DNA of 39,191 nucleotides, taken from the NCBI GenBank assembly GCA_041685505.1, contig JAWLFQ010000014.1, forward strand, positions 1 to 39,191, given 5' to 3'. A model generated the notes under the pieces. It did no database searches, was not told the origin of the DNA, and saw only the letters and a program-made list of their open reading frames with translations. Shown piece by piece: positions 34,734-39,191 of this stretch; position 1 is the first letter of the stretch; every line of letters begins with the position of its first letter. Source of the DNA: T1Sed10-7 sp041685505 (lineage in GTDB: Bacteria > Actinomycetota > Nitriliruptoria > Nitriliruptorales > Nitriliruptoraceae). Made by a program: the position numbers and the translations under genes.

Positions 34734-36761
34734 ATGGCCCTTCCCTCGTCGGAGTCCTCCTCCTCCGTCCTGCGGTTGACCTTCCTCGCCGTGCTCGTCA
34801 TCACCCTGTTCCTGGCCCTGTTCGCGCGCCTGTGGTTCCTCCAGGTGCTGGCCGGGGACCGCTACGTGGAGCTGGCCGACTCCAACCGCCTGCGCACCGT
34901 GGTCACCGAGGCGCCCCGGGGCGCGATCCTGACCGCGGACGGTCAGGAGCTGGTGCGCAACCGGCCGGCGCTCGCGATCTCCGCCGACCGCCAGGCCCTG
35001 CTCGATGCTGCGGGCGACCCCGTCGACGAGGAGGCCGAGCGGGTCGTCGCCCGTCTGGCAGCGCTGCTCGAGCTCGAGGTCGACGAGGTCCTCGACCGCC
35101 TCGGCAGCCAGCGCCGCAGCCCCTTCCGCCCCGTGCCCATCGCCCTGGACGTCACCCCGGAGATGGTCTTCGCCGTGCAGGAGCAGCGCGAGCTGTTCCC
35201 CGGCGTGGTGCCCGAGACCCTGCCCGTGCGCCAGTATCCCCAGGGCACGCTCGCGGCCCACCTGGTGGGCTACATCGGCGAGATCTCGCAGCAGGAGCTG
35301 CTGCGACCGGAGTTCGCCGACTACCGGGCCGGTGACCTGGTGGGCCGGATGGGTCTGGAGCAGAGCTATGAGGCCGATCTGCGTGGCACTGCGGGTGAGC
35401 GGGTGCTCGTGGTCAACGCTCGGGGCGACGTTCTGGACGTCCAGCGTGACCGTGAGCCGATCCAGGGCAACGACCTGGTCACCACCCTCGACCTCGACCT
35501 GCAGGAGGCGACCGAGCAGCTGCTCGAGGACGGCATCCTCGCCAGCCGTTCGATCCGCCGCGACGACGGGCAGCTGCTGCCCTCCACCGCCGGGTCCGCG
35601 GTCGTGCTCGACGCGCGCACGGGCGCCGTGCTGGCGATGGCCTCCTACCCGAGCTTCGATCCGCGCGAGTTCGTCGGTGGCGTGAGCACGTCCTACTTCG
35701 AGTCCCTGCTCGCCGAGGACGCCGAGAACCCCCTGGTGAACCGCGTCATCACCGGGGGCTACCCGCCGGGGTCGGTGTTCAAGACCGCGACGGGTGCGGC
35801 GATGGTCGAGGGTGGGCACATCACCCCCCGCGGCGAGGTGGAGTGCGCGCCGGCCTTCGAGCTCGGCGGCAACACCTTCCGCAACTGGAACCGCGGGGTC
35901 AACGAGGGGATGATGGACCTCTCCGACGCCCTGATGCGCTCCTGTGACACCTACTTCTACGAGCTGGCCTTCGACCAGTGGCTGGCGGAGGAGCGCGCCG
36001 AGGAACCCGACGAGGTGGTCATCCGGGTCGCGGAGCGGTTCGGTTTCGGCCAACTCACCGGTGTCGACCTGCCCGGGGAGCGCGCCGGTCGCGTGCCGGG
36101 TCGCGAGTGGCGGCAGGACTTCTGGCTGGAGCGACGTGACGCCTACTGCCGCCAGGCCGAGGACGCCGACCCCGGCAGCCGCGCCCGCGAGCTGTTCACG
36201 GACCTGTGCCGCTTCGGTGCGGCGTGGCGTGGTGGGGACGCGGTCAACACCTCCATCGGGCAGGGCGACGTGCTCTCGACCCCGCTACAGGTGGCCGCCT
36301 CCTACCAGGCCATCGCCAACGACGGCATGCTGCTGCGCCCCCACCTCGGTGCCGAGGTCCGCGCGCCCGACGGCAGCCTGGTGCGCACGATCGAACCCGA
36401 GGAGCTCGGCCACATCGGTGTCGACGACCAGACGCTGGCCGTGCTGCAGGAGGGCCTCGAGCGGGTGGTGATGAACCCCCGTGGCACGGGGCAGTCGGCC
36501 TTCGACGGGTTCCCGCTCGAGGACATCCCGGTCGCCGGCAAGACCGGTACCGCCGAGCTGCGTCCCAAGGTCCCCTACGCGTGGTTCGCGGGCTACGCAC
36601 CGGCCGACGACCCGGAGATCGTGGTCGCGGTCAACGTCGAGCAGGGGGGTGGGGGTTCCCAGACCGCGGCACCCATCGTGCGCAACATCATGGCGCACCA
36701 CTTCGGGGTCGTGCTCGCCGACGAGGCGGAGTTCGAGGCCGGCGCGGAGATCCTGGACTGA
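34734..36761 (+). CDS. mrdA: Penicillin-binding protein 2 (elongasome transpeptidase)
   Basis: 675 residues of a class B PBP. One N-terminal membrane anchor (about 15-38) is followed by the PBP dimerisation (pedestal) domain with PRGAILTADG near residue 61. The transpeptidase domain has catalytic Ser347-x-x-Lys350 (SVFK), Ser403-Cys-Asp (SCDTYFYE) and Lys603-Thr-Gly (KTGTAE). It cross-links lateral-wall peptidoglycan together with RodA. The ATG at 34734 is preceded by a weak ribosome binding site. rodA starts 27 bases downstream. Confidence 0.96.
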   Translation: MALPSSESSSSVLRLTFLAVLVITLFLALFARLWFLQVLAGDRYVELADSNRLRTVVTEAPRGAILTADGQELVRNRPALAISADRQALLDAAGDPVDEEAERVVARLAALLELEVDEVLDRLGSQRRSPFRPVPIALDVTPEMVFAVQEQRELFPGVVPETLPVRQYPQGTLAAHLVGYIGEISQQELLRPEFADYRAGDLVGRMGLEQSYEADLRGTAGERVLVVNARGDVLDVQRDREPIQGNDLVTTLDLDLQEATEQLLEDGILASRSIRRDDGQLLPSTAGSAVVLDARTGAVLAMASYPSFDPREFVGGVSTSYFESLLAEDAENPLVNRVITGGYPPGSVFKTATGAAMVEGGHITPRGEVECAPAFELGGNTFRNWNRGVNEGMMDLSDALMRSCDTYFYELAFDQWLAEERAEEPDEVVIRVAERFGFGQLTGVDLPGERAGRVPGREWRQDFWLERRDAYCRQAEDADPGSRARELFTDLCRFGAAWRGGDAVNTSIGQGDVLSTPLQVAASYQAIANDGMLLRPHLGAEVRAPDGSLVRTIEPEELGHIGVDDQTLAVLQEGLERVVMNPRGTGQSAFDGFPLEDIPVAGKTGTAELRPKVPYAWFAGYAPADDPEIVVAVNVEQGGGGSQTAAPIVRNIMAHHFGVVLADEAEFEAGAEILD

Positions 36762-36775
36762 CCGTCGGCGTGGCA

Positions 36776-36786
36776 GGGAGGTGATC
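36776..36786 (+). promoter_or_regulatory. Near-consensus ribosome binding site of rodA
   Basis: AGGGAGGTGAT precedes the rodA ATG at 36789 closely and is nearly fully complementary to the usual 3' end of 16S rRNA. It supports efficient translation from this start. Confidence 0.75.
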
Positions 36787-36788
36787 GG

Positions 36789-37967
36789 ATGGCGACCAAC
36801 TACGGCCAGGACCGTGCCGAGCGGCAGCAGCGTGCCCAGGTGCAGTCGCGCTGGATGGAGGTCTACGACCCCATCCGCCACCTCGACCCCGTGCTGGTGC
36901 TCACCGCCCTGGCACTGACGCTGATCGGTCTGGTCGCGATCTACAGCGCCAAGCTGGTGGCGCTCACCGCCCAGGGTCTGCCCCCCACCACCTACGTCTC
37001 CCGCCAGCTGCTGGCGCTGGCGATCGGCGTGGTGGTGATGGTGGTGGTCGCGGTGGTGGACTACCGCGTGGTGCGGGTCTACGCGCCGGTGCTCTACGTG
37101 GCGTCCATCGTGCTCCTGGGGCTGGTGCTCTCCCCGTTGGGCACGGCCTTCGGGGGCGCGCAGCGCTGGATCGTCATCGGCGGGTTCCAGCTGCAACCCT
37201 CGGAGCTCGCCAAGCTCGCCATGCTCGTGGTGGTGGCCGCGCTGCTGCACGAAGCCGAAGGCGCACCCCGGTTCTTCACGGTGCTCACCTCCCTGGTCCT
37301 GGCGCTCGTGCCAACGGTGCTGGTGTTCCTCCAGCCCGACCTGGGGACCGCGTTGGTCTTCGTCTGGGCGACCGCCGTGCTGTTCCTGCTCGGGGGTGTC
37401 CGGGCGCGCTACCTCGTGGGGCTGACCCTGGCGGGGGGCGTGGCGCTGATCGTCGCGCTCCAGACCGAGCTGATCCAGGCCTACCAGGTCACGCGGCTGA
37501 CGGCCTTCCTCAACGTCGGCGACGCCTCCACGGCCCAGACCGCCTCCTTCCAGACCCGCCAGTCGCTGATCGCGGTGGGGTCGGGACAGTTCGCCGGCAA
37601 GGGCCTGTTCGAGGGCACCCAGACCTCCCTGTCCTACGTGCCGGAGAACCACACGGACTTCATCTTCACCGTGATCGCCGAGGAGTTCGGCTTCCTCGGC
37701 GGCAGCCTCGTGCTCGGCCTCCTGCTGCTGCTGGTGTGGCGTGGGCTGCGCATCGCCATCCTGGCCAAGGACACCTTCGGCACCCTGGTCGCCGGTGGGA
37801 TCGTGGCGATCCTGACGCTGCAGGTGTTCGTCAACGTCGGGATGACCATCGGCATCATGCCGATCACGGGCCTGCCCCTGCCCTTCATCAGCTACGGGGG
37901 GACCTCGCTGATCGTGTGGTTCGCGATGATCGGGTTGCTGCTCAACATCCACATGCGGCGGTTCTGA
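36789..37967 (+). CDS. rodA: SEDS peptidoglycan polymerase RodA
   Basis: 392 residues with about ten transmembrane segments. RodA polymerises glycan strands from lipid II and works with PBP2. SEDS landmarks: GGAQRWIVIGGFQLQPSELAK, VFLQPDLGTALVF (with the catalytic-type Asp), VPENHTDFIFTVIAEEFGFLG and the C-terminal LPLPFISYGGTSL. A soluble N-terminal 30 residues precede the first helix. The last gene of the shape operon as seen here. Confidence 0.97.
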   Translation: MATNYGQDRAERQQRAQVQSRWMEVYDPIRHLDPVLVLTALALTLIGLVAIYSAKLVALTAQGLPPTTYVSRQLLALAIGVVVMVVVAVVDYRVVRVYAPVLYVASIVLLGLVLSPLGTAFGGAQRWIVIGGFQLQPSELAKLAMLVVVAALLHEAEGAPRFFTVLTSLVLALVPTVLVFLQPDLGTALVFVWATAVLFLLGGVRARYLVGLTLAGGVALIVALQTELIQAYQVTRLTAFLNVGDASTAQTASFQTRQSLIAVGSGQFAGKGLFEGTQTSLSYVPENHTDFIFTVIAEEFGFLGGSLVLGLLLLLVWRGLRIAILAKDTFGTLVAGGIVAILTLQVFVNVGMTIGIMPITGLPLPFISYGGTSLIVWFAMIGLLLNIHMRRF

Positions 37968-38025
37968 CGCCAGGGTGCCGGCGGGTGGTCGACCCGACCC
38001 CCCGGGGACGGGCATGCCCGGCTGC

Positions 38026-38031
38026 TACGCT
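38026..38031 (+). promoter_or_regulatory. Candidate -10 element of the radical SAM gene
   Basis: TACGCT on the plus strand, 116 bases before the GTG at 38148, identical to the tRNA -10 hexamers. A short palindrome CGGGCATGCCCG lies just upstream. Confidence 0.4.
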
Positions 38032-38147
38032 CCGGCCACCGGCGTGAGCTGTCCGCCGAGACGTGCCTGAGGGGCGGTTGCCGCCTCACACGCCGCAGGG
38101 CCGGCCTCGCGCCCCGCGACGCGCCCGCTGCGACCACAGGAGAGCAC

Positions 38148-39191
38148 GTGCTCGGCACCGCACCCCCGAGCCCGGCCCCCGCCATCCCGCCCCGGGACCG
38201 GCGTGCCCCCTTCCGCCGTCCCGGTGCGGCAGCCACCGCCCCGGCGTCCTGCTGGGACGCGCTCGAGGTCCTGCTCCCCGAGGTGCGCAAACCCGCCCAG
38301 TACGTCGGCGGGGAGCACAACCAGCGCATCACGGCCTGGGAGGCGGCCGAGACCCGCTGGCTGCTGTGCTACCCCGACACCTACGAGGTCGGCCAGCCCA
38401 ACCAGGGCATCCAGATCCTCTACGAGCTGCTCAACGACCGTCCGACGGCCATGGCCGAGCGCGCCTACGCACCCTGGATCGACCTCGAGGAGCTCCTGCG
38501 CGCGCAGGGGCTGCCCACCTTCTCGCTGGAGAGCCACCGCCCGTTGTGGGCCTTCGACGTCTTCGGGGTCAGCCTGCCCCACGAGCTCGGTCACACCAAC
38601 CTGCTGAACCTCCTCGATCTCGGGGGCGTGCCGCACCGCGGCGCGGACCGCGGCTCGTGCGACCCGATCGTGCTGGTCGGTGGCCACGCCGCCTTCAACC
38701 CCGAGCCGTTGGCGCCCTTCATCGACGCCGCGGTGATGGGGGACGGTGAGGAGGTCACCCTCGAGGTGGACGAGGTGGTGCGCTCCCACAAGCGTGCGCG
38801 CGAACCCGGTGGGCGCCTGGCCGCGGTGTCCGACGCCGACGCGCGGCACGCCTTGCTGCGTGCTCTCGCCGCTGTGGAGGGCGTCTACGTGCCCGCCTTC
38901 TACACCCCGCGCTACCAGGCGGACGGTCGACTGCGGCGCACCGTTCCCACCGAGGCGGGCATCCCCTCGTTGGTGCCCAAGCGCACGGTCCAGGATCTCG
39001 AGCAGTGGGCCTACCCGCGCCGGCAACTGGTCCCCCTGACCGAGACGGTCCACGAGCGCTTCAGCGTCGAGATCTTCCGAGGCTGCACCCGGGGCTGCCG
39101 TTTCTGTCAGGCCGGCATGATCACCCGACCGGTCCGCGAGCGCCGCCCGGAGACGGTGCAGCGTCTGGTGGAGGAGGGTGTCGCCGACACC
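38148..39191 (+). CDS. B12-binding-type radical SAM protein (TIGR03960-like), 5' part
   Basis: 348 codons visible; the gene runs off the window. The N-terminal B12-binding-like domain is recognised by KPAQYVGGEHN, LCYPDTYEVGQPNQGIQILYE, FSLESHRPLWAFDVFGVSLPHELGHTNLLNLLDL and GGHAAFNPEPLAPF. The radical SAM cluster motif CTRGCRFC (Cys-x3-Cys-x2-Cys) follows near residue 320. This family usually sits between rodA and rne/rplU in actinobacteria, paired with a DUF2344 gene. Its substrate is not established. The GTG at 38148 has AGGAG five bases upstream. A short Pro/Arg-rich leader of about 30 residues precedes the conserved region. Confidence 0.9.
   Translation, partial: MLGTAPPSPAPAIPPRDRRAPFRRPGAAATAPASCWDALEVLLPEVRKPAQYVGGEHNQRITAWEAAETRWLLCYPDTYEVGQPNQGIQILYELLNDRPTAMAERAYAPWIDLEELLRAQGLPTFSLESHRPLWAFDVFGVSLPHELGHTNLLNLLDLGGVPHRGADRGSCDPIVLVGGHAAFNPEPLAPFIDAAVMGDGEEVTLEVDEVVRSHKRAREPGGRLAAVSDADARHALLRALAAVEGVYVPAFYTPRYQADGRLRRTVPTEAGIPSLVPKRTVQDLEQWAYPRRQLVPLTETVHERFSVEIFRGCTRGCRFCQAGMITRPVRERRPETVQRLVEEGVADT

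Overview
The window is about 39.2 kb of very GC-rich DNA with actinobacterial gene content. The order tig-clpP-clpX ... valS ... folC-ndk ... mreBCD-mrdA-rodA-(B12-type radical SAM) is the familiar actinobacterial chromosomal backbone, and GTG/TTG starts with GGAGG-type ribosome binding sites are common. The flagellar export genes flhB-flhA and a full rod-shape (mre/rod) operon point to a motile, rod-shaped, deep-branching actinobacterium. A Nitriliruptoria/Euzebya-like lineage is my best guess, by inference only. Many proteins are strongly acidic, which would suit a salt-tolerant organism.

Layout. 1-4033: end of a flagellar operon (flhB 3' end, flhA, a degenerate flhF-like gene interrupted by an assembly gap, and a small membrane protein). 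4061-5056 (minus): a two-helix K+ channel with an RCK domain. 5377-8725: pta-ackA, the acetate/acetyl-phosphate pathway. 8726-9098: a repeat- and palindrome-rich spacer with a 10-N gap. 9099-11110 (minus): a DUF418/YeiB-like membrane protein, a HIT protein and tRNA-Gly(UCC). 11235-13831: a short HPF-like protein, tRNA-Pro(UGG, minus), trigger factor (split by a 100-N gap that looks artefactual) and a strong bidirectional terminator. 13832-14641 (minus): an acidic lipoprotein. 14898-17042: clpP-clpX. 17072-19995: a serine/threonine dehydratase-like enzyme and a two-gene membrane-protein pair. 20197-22917: valS. 22933-29048: a dihydroxyacetone (Dha) phosphotransferase locus, inserted between valS and folC. 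29216-31832: folC, ndk and a RadC-like JAMM protein. 32042-37967: mreB-mreC-mreD-mrdA-rodA. 38148 to the end: 5' part of a B12-binding-type radical SAM protein.

How the parts work together. Trigger factor, ClpP and ClpX form a nascent-chain folding and proteolysis module. MreBCD, PBP2 and RodA form the elongasome. Pta and AckA interconvert acetyl-CoA, acetyl phosphate and acetate. The Dha locus has DhaK, DhaL and an unusually complete DhaM-HPr-Enzyme I fusion on the plus strand, and a second DhaL overlapping an IclR-type regulator on the minus strand. It looks like a self-contained PEP-dependent system for phosphorylating dihydroxyacetone or a related short hydroxyketone, with its own regulator.

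The most unusual items are the FlhF-like protein that has lost its GTPase motifs, the complete-EI DhaM fusion, the regulator-coupled second DhaL with nested inverted repeats in the divergent promoter region, a composite palindromic element between ackA and the DUF418 gene, and a trigger-factor gap flanked by an exact 78-bp repeat whose collapse restores the reading frame. A TA(C/G)(C/G)NT hexamer recurs upstream of many genes and both tRNAs and is probably the vegetative -10 element.
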